Positions 50,045 through 59,750 of a DNA stretch of 64,000 nucleotides are shown here, in pieces (the first letter of the stretch is position 1; each line of letters begins with the position of its first letter). The stretch is from positions 1 through 64,000 of the forward strand of contig NZ_LZGK01000005.1 in assembly GCF_001690705.1 (NCBI RefSeq), given 5' to 3'. Both the position numbers and the translations under genes were made by a program. The notes beneath the pieces were generated by a model. That model was not told the DNA's origin. It saw only the letters and a program-made list of their open reading frames with translations, and did no database searches. The DNA is from Gilliamella sp. wkB178. Lineage in GTDB: Bacteria; Pseudomonadota; Gammaproteobacteria; Enterobacterales; Orbaceae.

Positions 50045-52471
50045 ATGTTTTCTTGGTGGGTTAAAGCCTATTTTTTTGTTATTCAAATCCCTGTTAAGCT
50101 TTTTGTTAAAAGCAAACCTATCCCTACCGATCCAATAACCGAATTAGAACTTGATCCTAATAGACCCATTTTATATGTATTACCTTATAATTCTAATATC
50201 GATTTAATGGTTGTTCGCTCGCTGTGCTTACGTTACGATCTTCCCGATCCATTAGCAGGTATCAAGATTGATGGTAAATTAGTGCCTGGATTTATCTATA
50301 TTGATAAAGGACCGGGTATTTTTGCCTCTAAGCGTCAACAAAATAAAGCAATTGAAATTTTAAGAGATTATATTTCAGCTCATCAACAAAACCCGCAACT
50401 TGATATACAACTATTGCCAGTTTCAGTAATGTTTGGGCGCAGCCCCGATAAAGAAGGTAAGAAAAAGCCATCATTACAAGTTTTGGGAGCAACATTTAAA
50501 TTATATAAAATAATTGTATCCGGTCGTGATTGCTATACGCACTTTTCCCGTACGGTATCATTCAAAAATATTCAGGTGGATAATCAGCAAGATTTATCGT
50601 TTTTGGCACATAAATTAGCCCGTGTTGCACGCATTCATTTTACTAAACAACGAACCGCATCTATTGGACCTAAACTCCCTGATCGTCAAGAGATGTTAAA
50701 TGAATTATTAAATAATATTGGACTTGCCAAAGCAATACAGGAAGAAGCTAAAAGTAAAGATATTTCGCTAGAAAAAGCTAAGAAAAATGCCTTAACTATG
50801 CTTAACGAAATTGCGGCTAATTTTTCGTTTCGTATGCTAAGAGTAACCGATTTTGTATTAACTTGGGCATGGCACCGACTTTATCAAGGGTTAAAAATCA
50901 CTAATACTGAACCGGTACGAGAATTAGCTAAAAATGGACATGAAATTGTGTATATACCTTGTCATCGTAGCCACATGGATTATTTATTATTATCTTATGT
51001 GCTTTATCGACAAGGCCTAGTCCCTCCGCATATTGCCGCGGGTATTAATTTAAATTTTTGGCCTGCTGGCCCTATCTTCAGACGTTTAGGTGCATTCTTT
51101 ATTCGTCGCTCATTCAAAGGCAACAAGCTTTATACCGCTGTTTTTCGAGAATACTTGGCTGAATTATTTATTCGCGGTTATGCGGTAGAATATTTTATTG
51201 AAGGTGGCAGATCGCGAACCGGAAGACTACTCGATCCCAAAACCGGCATGCTCATGATGACCATTCAAACATTATTACGTGGTGATCCGCGTCCGATTAC
51301 GGTAGTACCCGTTTATATTGGCTATGAACATGTATTAGAAGTCGCTACTTATGCCAATGAACTTCGTGGTGCCAAAAAACAAAAAGAGAGCTTGTGGCGC
51401 ACGCTTAATGCATTTTTTAAATTAAAGAAATTAGGTTTTGGTTATGTTAATTTTGGCCAACCAATCCCATTAAATCAATTTTTAAATAATCATATTCCGG
51501 AGTGGCGTGAAGCTATTGACCCTACAGGTACTCAACGCCCTAACTGGTTAACACCAACAACTAACCTTTTAGCAACGCAAATTATGGAGAGAATCAACGC
51601 CTCAGCTGCCATTAATGCCATGAATTTATGTTGCTCTATTTTACTTGCTGCAGATCAACGTGCTCTGACTAAAGTCAGATTACTAGAAAATATTAACTAT
51701 TTATTGAAGTTATTAAAAAATATTCCTTATTCCGATTTAATTACCATACCCGATCAGACTGCGGAACAACTTTTTGAACATGCTAAAGAGATGGGCAAAT
51801 TTGTAATAACGACTGATGAAGTGGGTGAAATAGTGGGTTTAACCACCGTGCAAGCGGTATTAATGACTTATTATCGCAACAATATTCAACACTTACTTAT
51901 TATTCCCGCTATAGTGGCAAGAATAATAATCAAACATAATAGAATTTCATTAGATGAAGTCATACATCAAGTAAAACTACTTTATCCATTAATTAAATCT
52001 GAATTATTTCTTTATCAAAATGAAGAACAACTAACTACTTATGTACAGCAAATTATACATAGCTATGCTGAGTTAAATTTAATCAGCTATTCAGCAGATA
52101 AATTAGTGCTCAATTATTTAAAAATGTCGGGAATGCAGCTAATCGCATCCTCATCGCGAGATACTTTACAGCGTTACGCGATTGCATTTTCATTGTTACA
52201 AAAAGATCCAACTATTAGTAGATCATCTCTTGAAAAAGAAGCTCGTTTAATTGCTGAACGATTATCCGTTTTACATGGGATTAATGCACCAGAATTCTTT
52301 GACAAAGATGTATTTTCAATCCTCGTTTCTTCGTTAAGAGAACAAGGATATTTAGATGATAAGCAAGGTACAAATCTGCAAAAAATAGCCATAATGAATG
52401 ACATACTTAAACCACTTATCACTGCTCGTGTAATGCAAACAATTGAGGAAATCAATCCCGTTATTCAATAA
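50045..52471 (+). CDS. plsB: Glycerol-3-phosphate O-acyltransferase PlsB
   Basis: An 808-residue inner-membrane enzyme making lysophosphatidic acid from glycerol 3-phosphate and acyl-ACP or acyl-CoA, the first step of phospholipid synthesis. The acyltransferase motif I HRSHMD (HX4D, about residues 304-309), motif II GAFFIRRSFKGNKLY, motif III VEYFIEGGRSRTGRLL and motif IV VPVYIGYEH are all clear and match E. coli PlsB (807). The ATG at 50045 lies 10 bp after GAGG; a TTG two codons earlier is rejected. In E. coli plsB is near lexA and dgkA; neither is here. Confidence 0.96.
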   Translation: MFSWWVKAYFFVIQIPVKLFVKSKPIPTDPITELELDPNRPILYVLPYNSNIDLMVVRSLCLRYDLPDPLAGIKIDGKLVPGFIYIDKGPGIFASKRQQNKAIEILRDYISAHQQNPQLDIQLLPVSVMFGRSPDKEGKKKPSLQVLGATFKLYKIIVSGRDCYTHFSRTVSFKNIQVDNQQDLSFLAHKLARVARIHFTKQRTASIGPKLPDRQEMLNELLNNIGLAKAIQEEAKSKDISLEKAKKNALTMLNEIAANFSFRMLRVTDFVLTWAWHRLYQGLKITNTEPVRELAKNGHEIVYIPCHRSHMDYLLLSYVLYRQGLVPPHIAAGINLNFWPAGPIFRRLGAFFIRRSFKGNKLYTAVFREYLAELFIRGYAVEYFIEGGRSRTGRLLDPKTGMLMMTIQTLLRGDPRPITVVPVYIGYEHVLEVATYANELRGAKKQKESLWRTLNAFFKLKKLGFGYVNFGQPIPLNQFLNNHIPEWREAIDPTGTQRPNWLTPTTNLLATQIMERINASAAINAMNLCCSILLAADQRALTKVRLLENINYLLKLLKNIPYSDLITIPDQTAEQLFEHAKEMGKFVITTDEVGEIVGLTTVQAVLMTYYRNNIQHLLIIPAIVARIIIKHNRISLDEVIHQVKLLYPLIKSELFLYQNEEQLTTYVQQIIHSYAELNLISYSADKLVLNYLKMSGMQLIASSSRDTLQRYAIAFSLLQKDPTISRSSLEKEARLIAERLSVLHGINAPEFFDKDVFSILVSSLREQGYLDDKQGTNLQKIAIMNDILKPLITARVMQTIEEINPVIQ

Positions 52472-52483
52472 TTTCTAAATTTA

Positions 52484-52509
52484 CCTTGTCTATTAAACTA
52501 TAGACAAGG
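52484..52509 (+). terminator. plsB terminator
   Basis: A perfect 10-bp stem, CCTTGTCTAT and ATAGACAAGG, with a 6-nt loop, lies 12 bp after the plsB stop codon. The following T tract is weak. Confidence 0.6.
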
Positions 52510-52617
52510 CTCATTAATAATAGAAAACAATTAAGCTCTCCTTAACAATCTTATATGAAAAATAATTTTTATGATTTGAAATGATTGGAGGAAAATAAAA
52601 TCCCTTATTTATTTTTT

Positions 52618-52631
52618 TTGATATATATCAA
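52618..52631. promoter_or_regulatory. FNR site upstream of fdoGHI
   Basis: TTGATATATATCAA is an exact match to the FNR consensus TTGAT-N4-ATCAA. It lies 129 bp upstream of the fdoG start codon, in the 288-bp spacer after plsB. A possible -10 TATAAA in the GGATATAAAC stretch near 52705 would put the site about 90 bp upstream of the transcript start, a class I activating position. This predicts anaerobic induction. Confidence 0.8.
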
Positions 52632-52759
52632 ACTTTGTTTATTTACATCTTTTTTTCTCTTTATTTCCGTTTAATAAACGATTATTATTATGTGCAATAA
52701 GGATATAAACAAATTCTAAAATAATAAATAATGTAATGTCAGCTTTCTAAGGAGTTCAT

Positions 52760-55700
52760 ATGCTACTTAACCGTAGACAGTTCTTTAAGATCTGTGCTGG
52801 TGGTATGGCAGGAACAACTGTAGCCACACTTGGGCTTGCTCCCAATGTTGCACTTGCACAAACTCGCCAATATAAATTGTTAAAATCAAAAGAAACTCGT
52901 AATAACTGCACCTATTGTTCAGTAGGTTGTGGAATGCTTCTTTATAGCCGAGGGGATGGTGCCAAAAATGCTGAATCCTCTATTTTCCATATTGAAGGTG
53001 ATCCTGATCATCCCGTCAGCCGTGGCTCTCTTTGCCCTAAAGGCGCTGGTGTCTTAGATTATATTAAGAGTGAAAATCGCGTTAAATACCCACAATACCG
53101 CGCACCTGGTTCAGATAAATGGCAACGGATTAGTTGGGAAGAAGCTATCGACAGAATCGCTAGATTAATGAAAGCAGATCGTGATAAAAATTTTGTTGAA
53201 AAAAATGCAAAAGGCACTACAGTTAATCGTTGGACCACAACTGGGTGGCTTGTCACTTCTGCCGCCAGTAATGAAACCGGTTGGTTAGCATTTAAAGTTG
53301 CACGTTCATTAGGTATGCTAAGCCTAGAAACTCAAGCTCGTGTTTGCCACGGTCCTTCAGTATCCAGTTTAGCAGCAACTTTTGGGCGTGGCGCCATGAC
53401 TAACAACTGGAACGATATAAAGAATGCCAATGTAGTTATCATTATGGGGGGTAATGCCGCCGAAGCACATCCGGTTGGTTTTAAATGGGCAATAGAAGCC
53501 AAAATCACTAATGGTGCCGAACTAATTGCCATAGACCCTCGCTTTCATCGTACTGCATCAGTTGCTGATCATTATGTACCAATTCGCTCAGGTTCTGACA
53601 TTGCATTTCTTCTTGGTATTATCAATTACCTTATTACACATAATGAAGTTAATTTTGAATATTTAATCACTCATAGTAATGCAAGCTTGATTGTACGTGA
53701 TGACTTTAATTTTGATGTTAATAGTGGGCTATTTAGTGGCTATGATGCTAATAATCGTCAATATGATCAAACTAGCTGGGCTTATCAAACAGATGATAAC
53801 GGTTACGCGCTACGTGATAAGACACTTAATCATCCTCGCTGTGTTTGGAACTTACTGAAACAACACGTGAGCCGCTATACACCTGAAATGGTAAATAAAG
53901 TAACGGGCAGTCCAATTGAAAGTTTTCTACATGTTTGTCGTTCACTAGCTAGTACTAAAACCAATAACCGTGCAGCCACTTTTTTATATGCATTAGGTTG
54001 GACACAACATACTTATGGTACGCAAATCATTCGTACTGCAGCGATGATCCAATTAATACTTGGTAATATTGGCGTAATGGGTGGTGGTATTAACGCACTG
54101 CGTGGGCATTCAAATATTCAAGGTTTAACCGATGTAGGTTTATTATCCAATCGTTTACCTGCTTATCTCGATTTACCTAAAGAATCACAAGTTTCTTTGG
54201 AACAATATTTAGCTGAAAAAACGCCAAAACCTCTTGGACCGGCAGAAGTTAATTTTTGGGGAAATTACCCAAAATTCTTTGTTAGTTTTATGAAATCCAT
54301 GTTTGGTGATAACGCCACTAAAGACAATGATTGGGGATTCGATTGGTTACCAAAATGGGATAAAACTTATGATGTATTAAGATTCAGTAAAATGATGCGT
54401 GATGGTCAAGCCAATGGTTTTATTTGTCAAGGTTTCAACCCTCTGGCAGCTTTTCCCGATAAAAATAGTATCCGTCAAGGATTATCGAATTTGAAATTCT
54501 TGGTTAACATCGATCCTATGCCTACAGAAACTGCTGAGTTTTGGAAAAATCATGGTGAATCAAACGATGTTGATCCTAGTAAAATTCAGACCGAAGTATT
54601 CCGACTACCTGCTAACTGTTTTGCTGAAGAAAATGGTACCATTGTTAACTCTTCTCGTTGGTTACAATGGCACTGGGCGGCCGCCAGACCACCTTACGAA
54701 ACATTATATGATCCAGAAATCATCGCACGCATCTTTTTAAGAATTAAACAGCTATATGCTGAAGAAGGTGGAACTTATCATGAGCCGATTGATAATTTAG
54801 TATGGGATTACGTCGATCCTGAAGGACCTGCTGCCGAGGAGCTTGCCAAAGACTATAATGGTAAGGCACTTGCAGATATCACCGATGCTAAGGGTAATGT
54901 TATTCTCAAAAAAGGTCAGCAACTTAGTGGTTTTTCACAACTGAAAGCTGATGGTACTACTTCTTCCGGCATTTGGATTTTCTGTGGTTCTTGGACTGAA
55001 CAAGGTAACCAAATGGCCAGACGGGATCCAAGTGACCCTTCAGGTAGAGGGGTACATAGTGGTTGGGCTTGGGCTTGGCCAATGAATCGGCGCGTACTTT
55101 ATAATCGCGCTTCTGCTGATGAAAATGGCAAACCTTGGGATCCTAATCGTGTATTAATAAAATGGAATGGCTCAAGTTGGGAAGGTAATGATGTTGCTGA
55201 TTTTACTGCAACTTTACCACCAAGTTCTGGAGCAGGTGCCTTTATCATGAATAATGATGGTTTAGGTGGTTTATTCTGCTTGAACCGTTTAGTTGATGGC
55301 CCATTCCCTGAACATTATGAACCTTTTGAGACTCCAATTTCAAATAATCCACTGCATCCTAAACAAATTAGTAGTCCAGCAGCTAGAGTATTTAAAGAAG
55401 ATATAGCGCGTTTAGGTAATGCCAATGATTTTCCTTATGTAGGAACAACTTATAGTATTACTGAACATTTCCATTTCTGGACCCAGCATGCAAGACTCGC
55501 TTCAATCACTCAGCCCGAACAATTTATTGAATTAAGCGAAAATCTGGCTAAGAAAAAAGGTATTAAATTAGGCGATACAGTAAAAGTAACCTCGTATCGG
55601 GGTTATATTAAGGCCAAAGCCGTAGTGACCAAGCGGCTTCCTACTTTAACTGTTGATGGTAAAGAGATCGAAACCATTGGAATTCCTATTGTCTGGGGAT

Positions 55701-55828
55701 TCACTGGGCAAACTAAGAAAGGTTTTTTGGTGAATGAATTGACTCCACATTTAGGTGATGCCAATTCTCAAACTCCAGAATATAAATCATTCTTAGTTAA
55801 TATCGAAAAAGTTACCGTTGCGGCATAA
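52760..55828 (+). CDS. fdoG: Respiratory formate dehydrogenase alpha subunit, cysteine form
   Basis: A 1022-residue molybdenum bis-MGD enzyme oxidising formate in the periplasm. A twin-arginine signal (NRRQFFK, R5-R6, then a hydrophobic stretch to about residue 33) directs Tat export. CTYCSVGCG..(about 50-58) and a later Cys in SLCPKGAG bind a [4Fe-4S] cluster. The active-site residue is C196 in QARVCHGPS, encoded by TGC at 53345-53347; E. coli FdnG and FdoG have selenocysteine (TGA) there. Colinear with FdoG/FdnG otherwise (1016 aa). Upstream FNR site; AAGGAG before the ATG. Assigned fdoG because fdhE follows the operon, as in E. coli fdo. Confidence 0.95.
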   Translation: MLLNRRQFFKICAGGMAGTTVATLGLAPNVALAQTRQYKLLKSKETRNNCTYCSVGCGMLLYSRGDGAKNAESSIFHIEGDPDHPVSRGSLCPKGAGVLDYIKSENRVKYPQYRAPGSDKWQRISWEEAIDRIARLMKADRDKNFVEKNAKGTTVNRWTTTGWLVTSAASNETGWLAFKVARSLGMLSLETQARVCHGPSVSSLAATFGRGAMTNNWNDIKNANVVIIMGGNAAEAHPVGFKWAIEAKITNGAELIAIDPRFHRTASVADHYVPIRSGSDIAFLLGIINYLITHNEVNFEYLITHSNASLIVRDDFNFDVNSGLFSGYDANNRQYDQTSWAYQTDDNGYALRDKTLNHPRCVWNLLKQHVSRYTPEMVNKVTGSPIESFLHVCRSLASTKTNNRAATFLYALGWTQHTYGTQIIRTAAMIQLILGNIGVMGGGINALRGHSNIQGLTDVGLLSNRLPAYLDLPKESQVSLEQYLAEKTPKPLGPAEVNFWGNYPKFFVSFMKSMFGDNATKDNDWGFDWLPKWDKTYDVLRFSKMMRDGQANGFICQGFNPLAAFPDKNSIRQGLSNLKFLVNIDPMPTETAEFWKNHGESNDVDPSKIQTEVFRLPANCFAEENGTIVNSSRWLQWHWAAARPPYETLYDPEIIARIFLRIKQLYAEEGGTYHEPIDNLVWDYVDPEGPAAEELAKDYNGKALADITDAKGNVILKKGQQLSGFSQLKADGTTSSGIWIFCGSWTEQGNQMARRDPSDPSGRGVHSGWAWAWPMNRRVLYNRASADENGKPWDPNRVLIKWNGSSWEGNDVADFTATLPPSSGAGAFIMNNDGLGGLFCLNRLVDGPFPEHYEPFETPISNNPLHPKQISSPAARVFKEDIARLGNANDFPYVGTTYSITEHFHFWTQHARLASITQPEQFIELSENLAKKKGIKLGDTVKVTSYRGYIKAKAVVTKRLPTLTVDGKEIETIGIPIVWGFTGQTKKGFLVNELTPHLGDANSQTPEYKSFLVNIEKVTVAA

Positions 55829-55845
55829 GAAGAGGAGGCTAAATT

Positions 55846-56820
55846 ATGTCATTACAAACTCAAGATATCATTCGCCGTTCAGCAACGAATGCGTTAACGC
55901 CAGCTCCGCATGCCCGAGACTATCAACAAGAAGTCGCAAAATTAATTGATGTCACCACTTGCATTGGTTGTAAAGCATGTCAAGTAGCCTGTAGTGAATG
56001 GAACGATCTACGTGCCGAAATCGGTAATACTGTGGGTGTTTATGATAACCCTGCTGATTTAGAACCTAAAGCTTGGACCGTGATGCGTTACTCAGAAGTC
56101 GAAGTCAATGGTAAATTTGAATGGCTAATTCGTAAAGATGGCTGTATGCACTGTGCCGATCCGGGTTGCTTAAAAGCATGTCCATCTGAGGGTGCTATCA
56201 TTCAATATGCCAATGGTATTGTCGATTTCCAATCTGAGCATTGCATCGGTTGTGGTTACTGTGTTGCCGGTTGTCCATTTAATATTCCTCGAATAAGCAA
56301 AGAAGATAATCACTCTTACAAATGTACATTATGTGTTGACCGCGTGGCGGTTGGTCAAGAACCAGCCTGTGTAAAAACTTGTCCAACTGGTGCCATTCGT
56401 TTTGGTACTAAGCAAGACATGATTAGACATGCTGAACATCGAATTGTTGACTTGAAAAAGCGTGGTTTTGAACATGCCGGACTCTATAATCCAGAAGGGG
56501 TTGGCGGGACACATGTAATGTATGTGCTGCACCATGCAGATCAACCAGAACTCTATCACGGCTTACCAAAAGATCCTCATATTAGTGAAATTGTGAAATT
56601 CTGGAAAGGAGCTTGGAAACCACTTTCTGCCGCAACGTTTGTTGCCACATTTGCTGGTTTGCTTTTCCACTACATGGGAGTCGGTGCGATTGAAGTAGAT
56701 GAAGAAGATATAGAAAATGAACAAGAAGCTGATAAGCAAGCACGGAAACGATTAGGTTTACCTATTTTCGGTAGCAAAAATAGTGCTAGTTCATCACAAC
56801 AGGAGAATCGCCATGAATAA
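55846..56820 (+). CDS. fdoH: Formate dehydrogenase beta (iron-sulfur) subunit
   Basis: A 324-residue electron-transfer subunit carrying four [4Fe-4S] clusters. Cys groups: [14 protein letters not shown] (about residues 39-52), [14 protein letters not shown] (about 102-115), [13 protein letters not shown] (about 134-146) and CTLCVDR...CVKTCP (about 161-182). A single C-terminal membrane helix ([18 protein letters not shown], about 266-283) anchors it. The charged tail after the helix is cytoplasmic. It starts 17 bp after fdoG with AGGAGG, and its end overlaps the fdoI start by 8 bp, implying translational coupling. Confidence 0.97.
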   Translation: MSLQTQDIIRRSATNALTPAPHARDYQQEVAKLIDVTTCIGCKACQVACSEWNDLRAEIGNTVGVYDNPADLEPKAWTVMRYSEVEVNGKFEWLIRKDGCMHCADPGCLKACPSEGAIIQYANGIVDFQSEHCIGCGYCVAGCPFNIPRISKEDNHSYKCTLCVDRVAVGQEPACVKTCPTGAIRFGTKQDMIRHAEHRIVDLKKRGFEHAGLYNPEGVGGTHVMYVLHHADQPELYHGLPKDPHISEIVKFWKGAWKPLSAATFVATFAGLLFHYMGVGAIEVDEEDIENEQEADKQARKRLGLPIFGSKNSASSSQQENRHE

Positions 56821-57508
56821 GAAAGGTATGATTTTAAGAACACCACTTATAGTACGTTTCTGTCATTGGTGTATGGTTTGCCTGTTTATTTTAACCGCAT
56901 TATCGGGTCTATCTTTATTTTTTCCATCCATTAAATTGTTTGGGTTAGTACTGGGTACGCCACAATTAGTTCGGGCTTTACATCCAATTATCGGTTCTAT
57001 TGTATTTGTCATGTTAATGTTTATGTTTCTAAAACTCGCTCATCATAACATTCCTAATAAGAATGATATCTTGTGGATCAAAAACTTTAAAAAAGTGATT
57101 ATGGGTAAAGAAGAAGGCATCCCTATTGGTAAGTACAACGTCGGACAGAAGTTTTTATTCTGGTGTATTATGGGATTAATAACGGTATTATTTGTTACTG
57201 GCATGATAATGTGGCGTAGGTATGTTTCAGATTATTTTCCTGTTCAGGTGGTAAGGATTGCTATATTTTTCCACTCATTAGCCGCTATTGGATTGATTTT
57301 ACTTGCCATTGGTCATGCCTATATGGCTATTTGGGTTAAAGGCTCAATTAAAGGTATGATAACTGGTTATGTTTCTCGTGCATGGGCGCGTAAAAACCAT
57401 TCAGCCTGGTATGAACAAGAAATGAAACAAGTTTACCAAAAAGAATTAAAGGATAATGAGAAAACTAAATCACAGTCACCTGAAATAGAGCACAAACCAG
57501 CTTTATAG
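56813..57508 (+). CDS. fdoI: Formate dehydrogenase gamma (cytochrome b556) subunit
   Basis: A 231-residue inner-membrane diheme cytochrome b that passes electrons from the beta subunit to menaquinone. Four hydrophobic helices are visible, with heme-ligand histidines in RFCHWCMV (TM1), ALHPIIGSI (TM2) and the [10 protein letters not shown] and [10 protein letters not shown] region (TM4). The ATG at 56813 has AGGAG 7 bp upstream and overlaps the fdoH stop; a longer frame from 56783 is rejected on this basis. A terminator follows. Confidence 0.95.
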   Translation: MNKKGMILRTPLIVRFCHWCMVCLFILTALSGLSLFFPSIKLFGLVLGTPQLVRALHPIIGSIVFVMLMFMFLKLAHHNIPNKNDILWIKNFKKVIMGKEEGIPIGKYNVGQKFLFWCIMGLITVLFVTGMIMWRRYVSDYFPVQVVRIAIFFHSLAAIGLILLAIGHAYMAIWVKGSIKGMITGYVSRAWARKNHSAWYEQEMKQVYQKELKDNEKTKSQSPEIEHKPAL

Positions 57509-57530
57509 CAAGCTGTAGATCTTGAATAGT

Positions 57531-57567
57531 TAATTCCGCTGTTGGTTATCGGCGGAATTAATTTTTT
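57531..57567 (+). terminator. Terminator between fdoI and fdhE
   Basis: Arms TAATTCCGC (57531-57539) and GCGGAATTA (57552-57560) with a 12-nt loop, followed by six T (57562-57567), starting 22 bp after the fdoI stop codon. It should make fdhE expression depend on read-through or a separate promoter. Confidence 0.75.
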
Positions 57568-57614
57568 ATAGATGATCAATCTATGGATAAAATAATTAAT
57601 AATGGCAATCTAAA

Positions 57615-58523
57615 ATGAGTATAAAAATTATTCCACAACAACAACTTGAACAACAAAACTCCAATTCTGTTATTAGAAAAATCCCATTATTATTTTATCC
57701 TTCACCAAATACTCTTTATATTCATAGAGCCGAACGTTTACGATTGTTAGCCAAAGAAAGTCCATTCAGTGATTACTTAAATTTTTGTGCCACCATTGCT
57801 GAAGGGCAAGCTAATATAGTTAAACTTGAACCGATACAAATGGATTTATCTGATGCAGTGCATAAAGATCAACCACCATTAAGTTTAGATGTGTTGCCTT
57901 TAACAACTTTATGGCAAGATTATTTAACAATACTATTAACTTCATTTAGTCAGACTACGTCCGAAATTACTCAAGCCATTGAACAACTACGACAAAATAG
58001 TGTACAGCAATTACAAGATAAGGCTTTATATTTACTAACAGGTAAATTTGAACTAGTCGCTGGTAATGAATCACTTTTTATTTGGAGTGCATTATCGGTT
58101 TATTACAGTCAACTAGCGAGTCAAATCAAAGGTACTGCAATTGCGGAGAATACTGATAAACATTGGTTTTGCCCAGTTTGTAATAGCATGCCAGTTGCCA
58201 GTGTAATTCAATTAGGTAATAACAGTGGGTTACGTTATCTACATTGTAGCTTATGTGAAAGTGAATGGTATGTTCCCCGAGTAAAATGTACCAGTTGCGA
58301 TAATATGCAAGATATCCAATATTTTTCACTCGAAAATGAGCTAGCAGCAATTAAAACTGAATGTTGTGAAGCTTGTCATGGTTATTTGAAAATCTTAGAT
58401 CAAGACAAAGACCCGCATATTGAAGTTGTTGCTGATGATATTGCTTCACTTATACTAGATATGAAAACTGAAGAGGAAGGCTTTGCTAAAAGTGGCGTTA
58501 ATCCTTTTATATTCGGTTACTAG
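57615..58523 (+). CDS. fdhE: Formate dehydrogenase accessory protein FdhE
   Basis: A 302-residue cytoplasmic protein needed for assembly or export of respiratory formate dehydrogenases. The C-terminal half is rubredoxin-like, with four CxxC motifs: CPVC, CSLC, CTSC and CEAC (about residues 192-254), that bind iron in E. coli FdhE. It ends the fdoGHI-fdhE cluster, as in E. coli. No strong ribosome site precedes the ATG. The other accessory gene, fdhD, is not in the window. Confidence 0.93.
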   Translation: MSIKIIPQQQLEQQNSNSVIRKIPLLFYPSPNTLYIHRAERLRLLAKESPFSDYLNFCATIAEGQANIVKLEPIQMDLSDAVHKDQPPLSLDVLPLTTLWQDYLTILLTSFSQTTSEITQAIEQLRQNSVQQLQDKALYLLTGKFELVAGNESLFIWSALSVYYSQLASQIKGTAIAENTDKHWFCPVCNSMPVASVIQLGNNSGLRYLHCSLCESEWYVPRVKCTSCDNMQDIQYFSLENELAAIKTECCEACHGYLKILDQDKDPHIEVVADDIASLILDMKTEEEGFAKSGVNPFIFGY

Positions 58524-58659
58524 CATGACAGCATAACCTATTATAATAAATTACATTAAAGCTTAACATTTAAGTATTACTTAGCTCAACTAAGTTTAAA
58601 TACAGTAATTATATGGTATATCTATTTCAAACTAATTAGCTATTCAATAAAAATACTCC

Positions 58660-58715
58660 TTAACTTTTAAATTTAACTCTGCTAAACTTAAACTATTGTA
58701 CTAGTTTAAGAGTAT
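58660..58715 (+). promoter_or_regulatory. Promoter and TrpR-like operator of the first binding-protein gene
   Basis: A -35 TTAACT (58660-58665), a 17-bp spacer and a -10 TAAACT (58683-58688) would start transcription near 58695. Directly downstream, TGTACTAGTTTAAGAGTAT (58697-58715) agrees with the remembered TrpR operator (TGTACTAGTTAACTAGTAC) at 15 of 19 positions. The left half is perfect and the right half degenerate. A repressor bound there would cover the start of the transcript. This is a hypothesis from similarity only. Confidence 0.35.
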
Positions 58716-58721
58716 TCACTA

Positions 58722-59681
58722 ATGAAACGTTTCTTTTTACTGATTGTTATATTGTTGCTTACACCTTTTTTCAGTCTAGCTGATGTTGTTAAAAACGTTG
58801 CCATTACAGCAATTGTTGAACATCCTTCATTAGATCAAATCCGTGATGGCGTCAAGGATGAATTGATTGATAGAGGTTATATAATAAATAACAATTTAAA
58901 TATACAATACAAAAGTGCACAAGGTAGTAGCGCCACGGCAGCCCAAATTGCTCGACAATTTGTAGCAGAAAAGCCTGAGGTGATTGTCGCCATTGCTACC
59001 CCTAGCGCACAAGCTACCGCAGCAGCCACAAAACAAATCCCAATAGTTTTCGCTGGAATTACCGACCCGCTGGCGGCTAAATTAATTAAAAATTGGCAAC
59101 CTAGTGGTACAAACATTACTGGTGTTTCAGATTATCAAGAAACTGAACCACAAATTGAGTTTATGAAGAAAATTGTACCTAATGTTAAATCAGTGGGATA
59201 TATTTACAGTCCAAGTGAAATTAACTCAACTATCGTCCTAAAAAATTTACAATCTTTACTCGCTAAACAAAATATTACCCTTGTCGCTGTCCCGGCACAA
59301 CGAACTGCTGACATTTCGACTGCCGCCAATACATTAAAAGGTAAAGTTGACTTAATTTATACGACAACCGACAATAATGTCGTTTCCGCTTATGAATCAT
59401 TAGTTAAATTTGCTAATGAAAATAAAATTCCTCTGTTGGCCTCGTTTCCTGATGCAATTGAACGCGGAGCTGTTGCTGCTTACGGTATGAGTTACTATGA
59501 TGTAGGTCGCCAATCTGGGAAATTAGTTGTACGTATTTTAAAAGGTGAAAAACCTGGAGATATTGCCCCAGAAATTGGGCAAGCACTTAGATTAGTCTTA
59601 AATACCGAAGCTGCAGAAAAACAAGGGATTACTTTATCACCAGAAGTTATTCAATCTGCCTATAAAGTTATTAATAAATAA
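58722..59681 (+). CDS. ABC transporter substrate-binding protein 1 (ABC_sub_bind / TrpX type)
   Basis: A 319-residue periplasmic binding protein. A signal peptide (MKRFFLLIVILLLTPFFSLA) is cleaved near residue 20, and no lipobox Cys is present. The mature protein has the two-lobe features of PF04392: AITAIVEHPSLDQIRDGVKDEL, SAQGSSATAAQIARQFV, IATPSAQATAA, GYIYSPSEINSTIVLKNL and YTTTDNNVVSAYESL. Characterised relatives include the tryptophan receptor TrpX of streptococci. A paralogue of very similar sequence follows at 59960, then the permease and ATPase. It has its own promoter and a terminator after it. Confidence 0.9.
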   Translation: MKRFFLLIVILLLTPFFSLADVVKNVAITAIVEHPSLDQIRDGVKDELIDRGYIINNNLNIQYKSAQGSSATAAQIARQFVAEKPEVIVAIATPSAQATAAATKQIPIVFAGITDPLAAKLIKNWQPSGTNITGVSDYQETEPQIEFMKKIVPNVKSVGYIYSPSEINSTIVLKNLQSLLAKQNITLVAVPAQRTADISTAANTLKGKVDLIYTTTDNNVVSAYESLVKFANENKIPLLASFPDAIERGAVAAYGMSYYDVGRQSGKLVVRILKGEKPGDIAPEIGQALRLVLNTEAAEKQGITLSPEVIQSAYKVINK

Positions 59682-59724
59682 TCTACTCATGGTTTTAACA
59701 TAAATAATTCCTTATCTATAATAA

Positions 59725-59750
59725 TTTTGCTCACTTGCTTGTGAGCAAAA
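59725..59750 (+). terminator. Terminator after the first binding-protein gene
   Basis: Arms TTTTGCTCAC (59725-59734) and GTGAGCAAAA (59741-59750) form a perfect 10-bp stem with a 6-nt loop, followed by ATGTTT. It separates this gene from the next transcription unit. Confidence 0.65.

Noticed and set aside
52760-55828. Selenocysteine insertion element in fdoG
   Set aside because: The active-site codon is TGC, so no SECIS element is required.
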